NCBI RefSeq assembly: GCF_003584645.1
Contig: NZ_AP017928.1
Location: forward strand, 3,758,395 to 3,822,394
Source of the DNA: Methylocaldum marinum
Lineage (GTDB): Bacteria > Pseudomonadota > Gammaproteobacteria > Methylococcales > Methylococcaceae
DNA length: 64,000 bases
Reading direction: 5' to 3'
Shown here: positions 1-9,035 of the stretch, piece after piece
Layout: each line of letters starts with the position of its first letter
Position numbering within the stretch: the first letter of the stretch is position 1
Notes under the pieces: generated by a model
What the model saw: only the letters and a program-made list of their open reading frames with translations
Database searches by the model: none
What the model was told of the DNA's origin: nothing
Made by a program: the position numbers and the translations under genes

Positions 1-720
1 AAGCCGCTCGGCAAGCGAATATGCGCGTATTAGGGCCTCGACGCGCTCGTCGAAGTTCTCAATGACATTGATGACGAAACCCAAATTGACAATGTCCGCC
101 GAACTGATTGGATTATTCGGCGCGTAATAGGGATCCCAACCCGCTGCTTGCAATCCGTTCTCTATGAGTCCACGTACATCGTCGCCGCGCCCACAGCCAT
201 AGTCGAATACCCGGTAGCGTCCGTCGAGAAAACCATAGCGCGCAAGCGTCTGTACCGGTGCCGAAAAGCCATAACGGACGAGCGCCGTAAGCTGCCGCGA
301 TGCCTGCCAGCCGGCGTGGAGCGGGGCACCTATTCCATCCGGCCCTTCCTCTTCCGATTCATCATTGCCGATCGGAACCAAACTGTGCCCATCGATTCGA
401 TAGCCCTTCTCGCGTATCAATGCCAGCCACTGCTGCTGGTAGCCAATACGAGTCGGCTGCTCGAATAACCCGATCGATTCCGCCGCAGCCGTTAAAGCTG
501 CATATTCCGCTCGCCGCGGATGATCTGTTGGGAGCAATAGCTCCTTACGGTGTAGTATTGGAGGGTTTTGAGAGCTCGCCTAGGTGCGATAACTCACAGT
601 TTTGCCCTCTAAGTTCACCAGCCAGCTTTCACTTAAGGCAGGGAATGGATCTTCAGCAAACCCTGGATAGATAAGCAATGCATGATCCGCCGACATAGAC
701 ACGAATTTGTAAGAACATGA
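1..720 (-). pseudogene. Remnant of DNA phosphorothioation-associated putative methyltransferase
   Basis: Reading the minus strand from about 720 to the left edge gives one homologous frame. It runs DPFPALSESWLVNL, then an in-frame TAG at 580-582, then NPPILHRKE, DHPRRAEYAALTAAAE, and a SAM-binding motif DYGCGRGDD followed by GWDPYYAPN and VVNLGFVINVIENF-like sequence. This pattern is what I recall of the putative methyltransferases that accompany dnd/ssp phosphorothioation clusters. The N-terminal part of the family is missing upstream of the ATG at 720, where the AT-rich HNH gene begins on the other strand. The gene also runs off the window at base 1. Truncation plus a nonsense codon suggest a pseudogene. 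The part after the TAG stays open to the window edge, so a shortened product from an internal start is possible. Confidence 0.7.
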
Positions 721-745
721 CATTTATGCGGGAGACACAATAATA

Positions 746-1774
746 ATGTCGAGATTTTACGAATTGGACCCAAGTCTAGAAAACTATTGGAGAGCTATTG
801 TTCTCTTTGGTAGAAATACGGCGTCGTATAAATTTGCGTTGGCTAAGTCTTTATATGATTTACATTCGACCGGAAAAACGCTTATAACCCTAGATGAATT
901 GGCAGAACCTTATGCAAAACACTTGTGCGAAAGGCTAAAAAAACACCCCAAACAGATAACAAGAGATCAAAGTACATTTCTAGATTATCTGCGTTCCTTC
1001 AATGAAGGAAAAATAAGCCACGACGAAATGATAAAGCAAACAGTTCGTTACGGCTTCAATAATGTAATTGATGCTTTTCATAACGTGCATGGCCAGGAGG
1101 TTGGTGCCCGCTTTTTTACAGATGAACGCAAAACTTCCGGAGGAATTCAGCTTACTGACGAATTTTTCCAGCTTGGAGAACAATTCCAATTTGGAAATTT
1201 GCAAGAGGAAACAGAAGCTCGTTGGCGTCTGGTTGAGACTGCTTGGGAAAATAATATATCAAGCAACTTGATGTTAATTGAATATGAAGATATATCGGAG
1301 AACCTAATCGGTGTTACCTCAATCAGGAGAAATAGCGTTACTTCTGCTAGGCCAGCTTTGAACGGTTATCAGAAGGGACGTTGCTTTTATTGTTTTAGGG
1401 ATATTTCAGTTGAGCCAGGAAGCGATGATTTAGCGGACGTGGACCACTTTTTTCCGCACATGCTGAAAAGATGTGATTCGACAAAACCACTTGATGGGGT
1501 TGCTAACTTAGTCCTTGCTTGCCAGAATTGCAATCGAGGGGAAAATGGAAAATTTGAACGCTTGCCATCCGTGGAGCTATTGGAGCGGCTCTATAATCGC
1601 AATGAATATCTAATTACCTCACATCATCCGTTAAGGGAAACACTAATTGCTCAAACTGGCAATTCTGCTGCCAAGAGGCAAGACTATCTACAAACGGCCT
1701 ATAATTGTGCTTCGCTTTATGTTGGCATTAAACAGAAATGGCAACCAAAAGCACAGGGAAATCCTATTTTTTGA
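746..1774 (+). CDS. HNH endonuclease domain protein
   Basis: 342 residues. The C-terminal third carries an HNH/zinc-finger nuclease signature: Cys213-x2-Cys216, Asp233-His234 followed by FFP, Asn254, and Cys259-x2-Cys262 in an NLVLACQNCN context. The N-terminal 200 residues are helical-looking and not recognised. The gene is clearly AT-rich compared with the core genes on the right. It lies between a broken phosphorothioation-associated methyltransferase and a SAM methyltransferase, and its 3' end overlaps that of the convergent methyltransferase gene by 11 bp. The location suggests a role in restriction or phage defence, possibly as the nuclease partner of a DNA-modification module. That role is inferred from domain and context only. 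Confidence 0.8.
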   Translation: MSRFYELDPSLENYWRAIVLFGRNTASYKFALAKSLYDLHSTGKTLITLDELAEPYAKHLCERLKKHPKQITRDQSTFLDYLRSFNEGKISHDEMIKQTVRYGFNNVIDAFHNVHGQEVGARFFTDERKTSGGIQLTDEFFQLGEQFQFGNLQEETEARWRLVETAWENNISSNLMLIEYEDISENLIGVTSIRRNSVTSARPALNGYQKGRCFYCFRDISVEPGSDDLADVDHFFPHMLKRCDSTKPLDGVANLVLACQNCNRGENGKFERLPSVELLERLYNRNEYLITSHHPLRETLIAQTGNSAAKRQDYLQTAYNCASLYVGIKQKWQPKAQGNPIF

Positions 1775-2351
1775 AAACGAAAGTGTGCCAAAGGTGATTA
1801 CGGCCAACTTCTAATATCGATTCATAAAATAGCAATTCACCGCCTTCTTTCTCGAATAAGTCTATTGCTTCTTCCTTGGTAATAGTCTCGTAAAGCTTTC
1901 CGTTTTCGCGCTTATTAGCATTCCGTGTTCCGCGAAACGAAAGCAGCAAAATTCCGCCCTGACTTAAAATCCTTAAAATGTTCTTCACGGCTGCTTTTAA
2001 CGACCCATGTTCTAAGTGCATTAACACGGCAGAGCATAGAACGTTGGAATAAGAACCGTCACTAACCCCAGCCAAGTCGGGTAGCGCTATTTGCTGAAAG
2101 GTTAATTCTGGGTACCTTTTTCTCGCTTGCTCCAACATTCCAAAAGAAGCGTCTATTCCCATGGCATCAAATCCATTTGTCGCAAGCCAAGCAGTGTCGC
2201 GCCCGCTACCACACCCAATATCAAGAGTCTTCCTGTTTGGTATAAAAAATTTTAGAACTAGCTCATATAATCTTTTTGGAGCTAGTCGGTCATGTTGATT
2301 TGAAATCTTTTCTGCTTCTTTGTTATATGTTTTTATAGTCAGTACATCCAT
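1764..2351 (-). CDS. Class I SAM-dependent methyltransferase
   Basis: 195 residues with a Rossmann methyltransferase fold. Motif I is LDIGCGSGRD at about residues 43-52. An acidic residue ends strand 2 (MGIDAS) and an LxH-type motif IV region follows (CSAVLMHLEHG). The short single domain resembles methyltransferases acting on small molecules or proteins rather than the large adenine/cytosine DNA methylases, and no DPPY or PCQ motif is visible. It is AT-rich, convergent with the HNH gene and overlapping its end, so the two were probably acquired together. The substrate is unknown. It could be an accessory of the adjacent phosphorothioation island, but there is no direct evidence. Confidence 0.75.
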   Translation of the reverse strand: MDVLTIKTYNKEAEKISNQHDRLAPKRLYELVLKFFIPNRKTLDIGCGSGRDTAWLATNGFDAMGIDASFGMLEQARKRYPELTFQQIALPDLAGVSDGSYSNVLCSAVLMHLEHGSLKAAVKNILRILSQGGILLLSFRGTRNANKRENGKLYETITKEEAIDLFEKEGGELLFYESILEVGRNHLWHTFVFKK

Positions 2352-2653
2352 AAATAATGCGGCGTGGAGCTCATGTTTTTAATTTAAGTATTTTTAGCCA
2401 TCTTCCTAATATTCAAGACTTGAGATATCTTCATGATTTCCCGCCCTATATGAGTATGCCGATGGTTGAAGCTTAAATAAGGTGTTCGATATTTCCATAT
2501 GAACAATATCATTTCTAGAATTCCCCAAGCTTTCTCTAATCTGCAAACAGAGACGAGTAAAAGCTAGAATCTCACGCTCCCGCTCAAGTGTCCCACCATA
2601 TTTCCAGAACTTTACGAGAGCTTCGACAACTTTTGGGTCAGCACAAATACAAA

Positions 2654-3698
2654 CCTGATTAGCGATGAATTTCAGCTAAGCGAAGTTGCCACTCGGGGCG
2701 AGGTGGAGTGAATACGGCAGCGTGCGCTAGCCGGCGAAGCAGCGTTTTGAGATCGAAACGCCGATTGAAACGGTATTGGAACTCGGTCAGATACCGCTTG
2801 GCGTATTTCTCGAATTTGAACGCGTGATAGGTACCGGAAATCGCGGTCTTCAGGTTACTCAACAACGTGTTAACCCAACGAAACTCAGGATGTTGTGCCG
2901 ACTGCCGCCCAGAGCCCAGAATCAGGCATTCGTGGCGAGCGACGACGTGCTGCAAGCTCCGAAACCCGCTCAAACCATCGGTGAGTGCATAAGTCGACGG
3001 AGCTAAGGCGCGTTGAGCCCACTCCGCAATCGCCTGCTGGGTGAACGGCAGGGGATCGATACGCACAAATAACGGACGTCCGTCATCCGTGGTTTGCACC
3101 GCCATCACGAAGGCGACTTTGTTTTCCGACCCTCGTCCCCGTTTCCCCGAGCGCTCACCGCCCAGGTAAGCATCATCGATCTCGACCCGCCCGCTCAACT
3201 GCCGATCCGCCTCCCGCTCCGCCATCACCTGGATCAACTTGTGCTTTATCAGCCAGGCGGTGCGATAACACACGCCGAGATGACGCATCAACTCCAAGGC
3301 TGAGACATTGTTCTTGGCCTGGGTTAGGAGATACATCGCCAGAAACCAGGTGGTGAGCGGCAGCTTGGTCGCTTCGAAGAGCGTCCCGGCGGTTAACGTC
3401 GTTTGCTTTCGGCAGTGTCCGCATTGCCAGTAGGTTCGCTCATTTCGTTTGAATACCGTATGCCGTGCCTCGCCACAGGCTGGGCAACGGAAACCGTCCG
3501 GCCAACGCAGAGCTTGTAAGGCCGCTTCGCACTGTGCTTCGGTGCCGTATTGGGTCAGAAACTCGGCCAACGACAATCCCTTTTGAAATTGCACTTGGTT
3601 CATTGACATGGGACACCTCTCTTGTGATCGATGTCCATAGTCTAAAGCCTCTACTCGCTCACCACGTGAGCCTGTGCTGAACTTTCTCGCTAATCAGG
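2654..3698 (-). mobile_element. IS1595-family insertion sequence (complete)
   Basis: 1045 bp bounded by imperfect inverted repeats. The left end reads CCTGATTAGCGATGAATTTC and the right end, reverse complemented, CCTGATTAGCGAGAAAGTTC. An identical 8-bp target duplication AATACAAA lies at 2646-2653 and 3699-3706, the duplication length known for the IS1595 family. One transposase gene fills the element. The clean ends and intact duplication indicate a recent insertion. Confidence 0.92.
2659..3609 (-). CDS. IS1595-family (ISXO2-like) transposase
   Basis: 316 residues. The N-terminal zinc ribbon has Cys-x2-Cys pairs (RCPACGEARH and WQCGHCRKQT). A helix-turn-helix-like section follows (VSALELMRHLGVCYRTAWLIKHK). 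The DDE-type core starts at VEIDDAYLGGERSGKRGRGSE and continues through ALTDGLSGF and the characteristic HVVARHE and FRWVNTLLSNLKTAISGTYHAF. Length and order are typical of IS1595-type transposases. The stop codon TAA lies inside the left inverted repeat. It looks intact and is GC-rich, unlike the gene it interrupts. Confidence 0.92.
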   Translation of the reverse strand: MSMNQVQFQKGLSLAEFLTQYGTEAQCEAALQALRWPDGFRCPACGEARHTVFKRNERTYWQCGHCRKQTTLTAGTLFEATKLPLTTWFLAMYLLTQAKNNVSALELMRHLGVCYRTAWLIKHKLIQVMAEREADRQLSGRVEIDDAYLGGERSGKRGRGSENKVAFVMAVQTTDDGRPLFVRIDPLPFTQQAIAEWAQRALAPSTYALTDGLSGFRSLQHVVARHECLILGSGRQSAQHPEFRWVNTLLSNLKTAISGTYHAFKFEKYAKRYLTEFQYRFNRRFDLKTLLRRLAHAAVFTPPRPEWQLRLAEIHR

Positions 3699-3942
3699 AA
3701 TACAAATGCGTATTTTAGCGTCATTTAGCGCGGCAAGTTCTTCAATTTCATCAGCCGTGCGGCCTACCCGCCGCGCGGAAACTAAACGCGATGCCGCATT
3801 AATAAAGTCTACATAGGCCTTGAGGCGGAACTCAGCTAATTCGTCGCGTTGCTTTCGCTTTATTGAAAATACATGAGTAAGCAAAACACCAAGAACCCCT
3901 CCGACGAGTGAAGATAATGCCACAACAATCGCTGACATATAT

Positions 3943-6351
3943 TTATGCGTGGATATTTAGATGCTTGAATGAAGCGCACAACTGTGGAATGTAAAAAAGC
4001 ATCCGCTCCGCTTCGTCTAATCCCTCAAATGGTTCAGGCAAAAGTTTTCCGGAAACCTGACGCTCGCCGCTGTCGCCCAGCGCTCGTGTGATGGCCTCCC
4101 ACACCGGCCCGACTCGGCAAGAATCGTGGGCCGGCTCGGGCGGATAAAACCCGCGTTTGCCCGCCTGGTTGCGATGCAAACCGCTTTCTTTCAGCAACGA
4201 GAGATACAGGCTCTTTTCGGCGGGGGTCTTGGCGATGCCCAAGTCGTCCTGATCGGGCGCGGTCAACATGGCGGCGAGTAACCGCTTGCGTCCGGTGTTG
4301 GCGCTAGGCGAAGGCTGGTCACGGTTGATGAGTTCGTTGCGGAACAGCGGGGCTTGCGGGTAGACGATCTCCTCTACCCAATGGGAAAGCAAGTGTTGCA
4401 AGTGACAGCGGTTATTCACCAAGCGTTCTTTACCGCCCCAAAACCAACGCAAAGAATCCGCTTCCGGTTCATCGAGTAGGGCACGGATCAAGCGCAGTGC
4501 CTCGGCTTCGGCGTTGTCTAGCCAAACGCGATGTTCGCGTTGAGCCACGGGATCACGGTGCAGCACGGCATGGCGGTTGGGTAAGTCCCTGAGGGCCATC
4601 CATTCGGCGACAGCGTCGCGTAGACGCTCGTTTGATTCGCAAACGGCTACCACCGTCAGCGGAGGGAACATTTTAGGGTTTAGTGATTCCTGATATTCGG
4701 CAAGATAGAACCACAGGGTCAGTCCACCGTCCGTTTTCGGCGGCCAGCGCAAGCGGGAAGTAAAAACCGGGGTGAAGCTGCGCAAGCTGCCGGTGGTGAT
4801 GGTGACACGGCGGGCAACGATGGGCTTGAGCGGGGCCAGTGCGTTCAACATCTCGTCCAGCGGTAATGCGGCATACTCGGCAGTAGCCTGCCGTACAGCT
4901 CCAGCGAGATCGAAATCGCTGCCCTGCCAAACCCGGTATTCCTGGTTAAACTGGCGAAGGTGAATGGCTGATACGCTTTCCAGCTGGGGCAGCAACTCAT
5001 CGGTAGCTTCGCCGAACAAGGCCCGAAGCAAGCTTCGACTTGCTTTTAGCCCGCGTTGAGCGCCAATTAGGTTGAGCAAACCGATCGTTTTCAATAAACG
5101 CGCGGCAGGGCTGTCCTGATCGCCATCGAACCGTTCCAGTACGGTGGCGACTTCGATCCAGCGATGATGCGCCAGCGGGTCGGAAAATCCGCCCGCCGGA
5201 TTGAGCATGAAGTAGTCGTACAACTGCCACGGCTCGATCCATTCGCCCAGTCTCATCCGGCTCAGCCTCCCGCGTAGGCCAAACGGCTCGCCGCTGCCGA
5301 GATAGGAAAACAGCGTGCGCTCGTTTTGCGCGGCCTTTTGGCATAACACCGGCAGAATCAATAGAGTCAGCGGATGCAATGGATAGCAGCGCCGAAACAG
5401 CTTGCGGGCCTGAGCCTCATCTAGCCCCGGTGGCAGCGCTCCTTCCACCGCCAGGAGTCTAGTCCAATCTTCCAGGGCATCAACTACCTTGTCGGGCAGT
5501 GCCCCACCCTGGCGTTCGAAGGCGGCGGCGACGATGCGGAGAGATTGTTCGGGAGGTTCGAGAAACGCCAATGCGGCGAAGCGCCCTTGCACCTTCTGCC
5601 ACTCTTCGCGGAGTTGTTTACCCAGCCGGTGGCTGTAATGCTCAAAGGCTTGGTGCAGCATCACGACCAGATGTAACGGGGCGCGGTGAGCGGAGTAGGC
5701 ATGCTCGGCCAGCAGTTGCAGCAAGTGGATTTCCCGGTGCTGGGGATGGAAGGATTCGTATTCCAGAAACTTTCCCAATTCGTCGATTTCCACCAGCACG
5801 CCGCTACCGCCTGCGTTTGCCCAGTCGCTCTGCGCCCGCCGGAACAGCGCCAATACACGATCCAGCGATGTGCCGGCCTTGGCGGCCGTGCGGCAGTCTG
5901 ACGCGAGCGTTTCCGACAGCCCGGCTTGCTCGACAGCCGCTGCCAAGGCCGATAACAGCTGCCGAACAAGCGAGTCGGGAGTGCCATTGACTTGTACTCG
6001 CAAGAAACCACGGCGCCCTTCCAACGCTTGTGAGAAACGTTTTGCCAGTGCCGAATCAGCGGCACCAAGAATATCGGCGGCGATTTGCCGCGCTTCATCC
6101 AATTCCGGCGACAGCAAGGCGCTCAGGAACAACGCAAAAGCCGATTTGCCTGAGCCATAGGGGCCAATCAACGCCAACGCGCGCTCACAGGCAGTGTAAT
6201 TCAGGCTGTCAGCAATCTGGGTTAATGCTTGTATGGCTCGCGACGTAGGCAAATAGGCGCGTACCAAATCCAAGTTTCCGGCATCCCGCGCCAGATTGAT
6301 CGAGCGGGTATAGGTAGACTTGATCCGAATCCATTGATCCAGGCCGCTCAT
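3943..6351 (-). CDS. sspC: P-loop ATPase of Ssp-type DNA phosphorothioation operon (SspC-like)
   Basis: 802 residues. The Walker A motif is GPYGSGKSA at about residues 63-71, and an acidic Walker B-like segment (GVLVEIDELGKFLEY) follows about 120 residues later. The long C-terminal part is not recognised domain by domain. The start overlaps the end of the DUF4007 gene by 4 nt and the cysteine desulfurase gene lies one further upstream, giving a three-gene minus-strand operon. In the described Ssp system (SspABCD) a cysteine desulfurase, a DUF4007 nickase and a P-loop ATPase act together in single-strand DNA sulfur modification. That context is the basis for the name. The expected ATP-pyrophosphatase SspD is not found next to it. 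No frameshift is visible. Confidence 0.75.
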   Translation of the reverse strand: MSGLDQWIRIKSTYTRSINLARDAGNLDLVRAYLPTSRAIQALTQIADSLNYTACERALALIGPYGSGKSAFALFLSALLSPELDEARQIAADILGAADSALAKRFSQALEGRRGFLRVQVNGTPDSLVRQLLSALAAAVEQAGLSETLASDCRTAAKAGTSLDRVLALFRRAQSDWANAGGSGVLVEIDELGKFLEYESFHPQHREIHLLQLLAEHAYSAHRAPLHLVVMLHQAFEHYSHRLGKQLREEWQKVQGRFAALAFLEPPEQSLRIVAAAFERQGGALPDKVVDALEDWTRLLAVEGALPPGLDEAQARKLFRRCYPLHPLTLLILPVLCQKAAQNERTLFSYLGSGEPFGLRGRLSRMRLGEWIEPWQLYDYFMLNPAGGFSDPLAHHRWIEVATVLERFDGDQDSPAARLLKTIGLLNLIGAQRGLKASRSLLRALFGEATDELLPQLESVSAIHLRQFNQEYRVWQGSDFDLAGAVRQATAEYAALPLDEMLNALAPLKPIVARRVTITTGSLRSFTPVFTSRLRWPPKTDGGLTLWFYLAEYQESLNPKMFPPLTVVAVCESNERLRDAVAEWMALRDLPNRHAVLHRDPVAQREHRVWLDNAEAEALRLIRALLDEPEADSLRWFWGGKERLVNNRCHLQHLLSHWVEEIVYPQAPLFRNELINRDQPSPSANTGRKRLLAAMLTAPDQDDLGIAKTPAEKSLYLSLLKESGLHRNQAGKRGFYPPEPAHDSCRVGPVWEAITRALGDSGERQVSGKLLPEPFEGLDEAERMLFYIPQLCASFKHLNIHA

Positions 6352-7247
6352 GCCGCGCCTCCCTGGTAGTGGTTACGCAGCACATCCAGGGAACCGGGCG
6401 CACGCTGACTCCGGTAGATCTGATGTACCCCGGCGGTATCACGTAACTCATAGACGTGTGGGTAGCGGTCCATTACCTTGTTTAAGGCGGCCATCAGCCC
6501 TTCTTCGCTCAGTCGGAACACGGCGCCCGGCGCCGCCCAACCATCATTGCTGTACAGCACGGCGCGCACGGGCAGTGCAGGTTGCTGCGGATCAGCCTCG
6601 AAGCGCTGCGCCAGCGCGAAATGCAGGGCCACCGGCGGCAGAAAGGGGCGCATGATTCGGAGGCAACGATAGCCGCCGCCGCTTTCGGGTTCGATTAACT
6701 GCAAAGGCGCCAGCGGGGAATCGAGATGCTCATCATTGCGTCCGGCCTCCGGGGCATACAGGCGCAGCAAGGTGGAAACGTCGGATTTCAGGGTGCTTTC
6801 CGAACGACCGGGTTTGATCTCCTGCTCGACGAATTCGCCGAGTGCTCGCAGAACTTCGTTGTGGTAAAACCGGGGCAGCACATAGTGGTTAAAAAACCAA
6901 TAAATACCGGTAGCCCCTTCGGCATTGGAAGCGAGCAGCCAGTGGATGATCCACAATGTGGCTTCGTCCTCCAAGTAGCGATCCCCGCCCTCGCCCAGCA
7001 ATGTCTCCCCTAATTCCGTCGGTCGGGCTATTCCATCGTCGAAAACCACTATGCCAGTGGCTTGTAGCCAATATTGAATGGCGTTGACCATGTTGCGTCC
7101 GACTCCCAGCGTCACCATGGCCTGCTCAGGCCGGCTGAAACAATCCGGTTCGGCTTTTACCGCTTCAAAACCCTTGGTCAACCAGCTGTAACGTAGCGGG
7201 AAGGTTTCGTGGCGGCCAAACGTGGTTTTTTGTCTATTCAATCTCAC
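6348..7247 (-). CDS. sspB: DUF4007 family protein (SspB-like)
   Basis: 299 residues. The opening (TTFGRHETFPLRYSWLTKGFEAV, then MVTLGVGRNMVNAIQYWLQATGI) matches my memory of the DUF4007 family, reported in the Ssp phosphorothioation system as the DNA-nicking component. The GTG start at 7247 directly follows the TAG stop of sspA, and the end overlaps the sspC start by 4 nt, so translation is probably coupled. No nuclease motif is obvious by eye, and the functional assignment rests on the family and operon order (desulfurase, DUF4007, ATPase). A role only as a specificity or scaffold subunit cannot be excluded. Confidence 0.75.
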   Translation of the reverse strand: MRLNRQKTTFGRHETFPLRYSWLTKGFEAVKAEPDCFSRPEQAMVTLGVGRNMVNAIQYWLQATGIVVFDDGIARPTELGETLLGEGGDRYLEDEATLWIIHWLLASNAEGATGIYWFFNHYVLPRFYHNEVLRALGEFVEQEIKPGRSESTLKSDVSTLLRLYAPEAGRNDEHLDSPLAPLQLIEPESGGGYRCLRIMRPFLPPVALHFALAQRFEADPQQPALPVRAVLYSNDGWAAPGAVFRLSEEGLMAALNKVMDRYPHVYELRDTAGVHQIYRSQRAPGSLDVLRNHYQGGAA

Positions 7248-8414
7248 CTAATCCAACTCCCTCATGCGGCGCACTGCCGCAACGATTCGCTCCACGGCGG
7301 CGGACACCTCCGCCAACGTGTGATCGCGACTAAAACTTAAGCGAACCGCGCCATAGAGCGCCTCACCTTCGATCCCCATAGCCCGTAATACATAGGAAGG
7401 CTCGACCGCGCCCGACGAGCAGCCCGAACCGGAAGAGATTGCAAGATCCGTGGCTAATTGATTAATCAGGGCGTCGCTGCCGACGTGTTCGATGGAGAAA
7501 TTGACGATGTACGGTGAACTACGTCCGGGATCGCCATGCACCTGCACCGGTAGGTGTCTGCCTAGCTGCTCCAAGAAGTAATTTTTGAGCGCACAGACAT
7601 GGGTTAAATCGGCTTCGCGCCGCTTCGCAGCGAGGGAAAGCGCCGCGCTCAATCCGACGATTTGATGTGTCGCTAAGGTACCTGGTCGCAAGCCGTATTC
7701 CTGTCCCCCACCATACATCAGCGGCGCTAGGCGCAATTGGCGGCGGTTGCGGACGACCAGGCAACCAACTCCCTTTGGTCCGTGAAATTTATGGGCCGAC
7801 AGCGCAAGCAAATCAATAGGTATCTGTTGTAGATCAATGGCGAATTTACCAGCCGCCTGGGCCGCATCGACGTGAAAGAGCACCCCCGCCTCCGCCGCAA
7901 CCTCCGCTACCTCGGCGATAGGTTGCATCACGCCCGTCTCGTTATTCGTGTGCATCAAGGAAACCAAGAGGGTTTCGGGTCGGAGTGCGCCCTCAACGGC
8001 CTCAGGCTCAACCCATCCCCGGCTGTTCGGAGCAAGATAGGTGATCTGGTATCCCTTACGCTGCAACATAGCGCAGCATTCCAATACTGCTTTGTGTTCA
8101 ATGGCCGAAGTCACTATATGGCGTCCATGGCTCCCGTGGGCGAAAGCCACGCCTTGTAGCGCTAAGTTGTTCGCCTCGGTGGCACCGGACGTAAATATGA
8201 CCTCGTCGGGGTCGCAGCCTAATTCAACGGCGATCTTGGCACGAGCCGAGGCAACAATGTCGGCAGCCACTTGTCCCGGAAGGTGACCTATGGATGAAGG
8301 ATTAGCATGGCAGCCGTCGCTACCGAGCTGCGCGACCATTTGCTCTCGTACTTCAGGAGCAATAGACGTCGTCGCCGCCGCGTCGAAATACAGGGGCTTT
8401 ATGGATGCTTTCAT
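7248..8414 (-). CDS. sspA: Cysteine desulfurase of phosphorothioation operon (SspA/DndA-like)
   Basis: 388 residues, a class V PLP-dependent desulfurase of the NifS/IscS type. Visible features are the N-terminal YFDAAATT, the histidine-bearing TSAIEHKAVLE, the PLP lysine Lys209 in LSAHKFHGPKG and the active-site Cys332 in SSGSGCSSG. It would mobilise sulfur from cysteine as a persulfide. Its position as first gene of an operon with DUF4007 and P-loop ATPase genes marks it as the dedicated desulfurase of an Ssp/Dnd DNA sulfur-modification system rather than housekeeping IscS, and no isc genes are nearby. No frame damage is seen. Confidence 0.85.
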   Translation of the reverse strand: MKASIKPLYFDAAATTSIAPEVREQMVAQLGSDGCHANPSSIGHLPGQVAADIVASARAKIAVELGCDPDEVIFTSGATEANNLALQGVAFAHGSHGRHIVTSAIEHKAVLECCAMLQRKGYQITYLAPNSRGWVEPEAVEGALRPETLLVSLMHTNNETGVMQPIAEVAEVAAEAGVLFHVDAAQAAGKFAIDLQQIPIDLLALSAHKFHGPKGVGCLVVRNRRQLRLAPLMYGGGQEYGLRPGTLATHQIVGLSAALSLAAKRREADLTHVCALKNYFLEQLGRHLPVQVHGDPGRSSPYIVNFSIEHVGSDALINQLATDLAISSGSGCSSGAVEPSYVLRAMGIEGEALYGAVRLSFSRDHTLAEVSAAVERIVAAVRRMRELD

Positions 8415-9035
8415 GGCAGTTATATCTGCCTTAAGGGGCAGTATTGTTCTTAAGCGAAGATTCGCCTAGTGCAATGTCACTGGCTAATCTGATCTGTCTT
8501 CTTATTCTTGTCGTTTGTCAAAGGCAGGGACGAGATCAAGCGACAATCGTCGCCAAACCTAGAGATGATCTTCGACCCTCGGCAGGAATCAGCGCCAAAT
8601 CCAAGCCGTTTATTTTGAAGCCTTTAAAGCTCTTGTTTAGTAGCAATCTATGGCACCTTCTCCGCCAGTTCCGGTCGATAGGAGTAGTCACACATGTTGT
8701 ACAAACACCAAAAAGATAGCTTACGAAACATGGAATTCCAACATCTCACGCATACCAACACTTAGAAACAGGTTTTATCGCACCCGTGTCTTTCAATCTA
8801 AATGGTTTCTGCGTAGGAGTTTAAAGTTACATCTCGACAGCATTGTGCTGGTTACAACCAAATTTCATTAATCGAGAAACACGGATACCTATGGCGCGTG
8901 AAAGATCGATTTCTAAAGACCACAATTAGGAATCACACTTCTTGCTGCTTGGATGTTGTCCGACGTTTAGACTGCCTTCTTCATCCGTCATATCGTGTCG
9001 CACTCAGTTCTAAACGCCACCCGGATTTTTGCAAC
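8415..9035. other. Intergenic region upstream of sspA, no gene seen
   Basis: About 620 bases, more AT-rich than the core genes, with only short chance ORFs in all frames. It separates the divergent sspA operon from the broken WYL regulator and should hold the sspA promoter, but I cannot point to a convincing -35/-10 pair. No repeats of the REP type occur here. Confidence 0.5.

Larger units (their letters stand above)
2406..3938 (-). pseudogene. Small membrane protein gene split by an IS1595-family insertion
   Basis: Removing the insertion (2654-3698) and one copy of the 8-bp duplication joins 3938-3699 to 2645-2406 in a single open frame of 480 nt (159 residues plus stop TAG at 2406-2408). 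The N-terminus is a membrane anchor (SAIVVALSSLVGGVLGVLLT) followed by a basic, helical cytoplasmic-looking part. The C-terminal half includes ICADPKVVEALVKFWKYGG and LCLQIRESLGNSRNDIVHME. It begins 4 nt after the sspC stop, so it was the next gene of that operon. As it stands the 5' half would give an 82-residue truncated protein ending just inside the element. Function not recognised. Confidence 0.75.

Noticed and set aside
148-674. Two plus-strand frames near the left edge
   Set aside because: Shadows of the minus-strand phosphorothioation-associated methyltransferase remnant, which has recognisable motifs.
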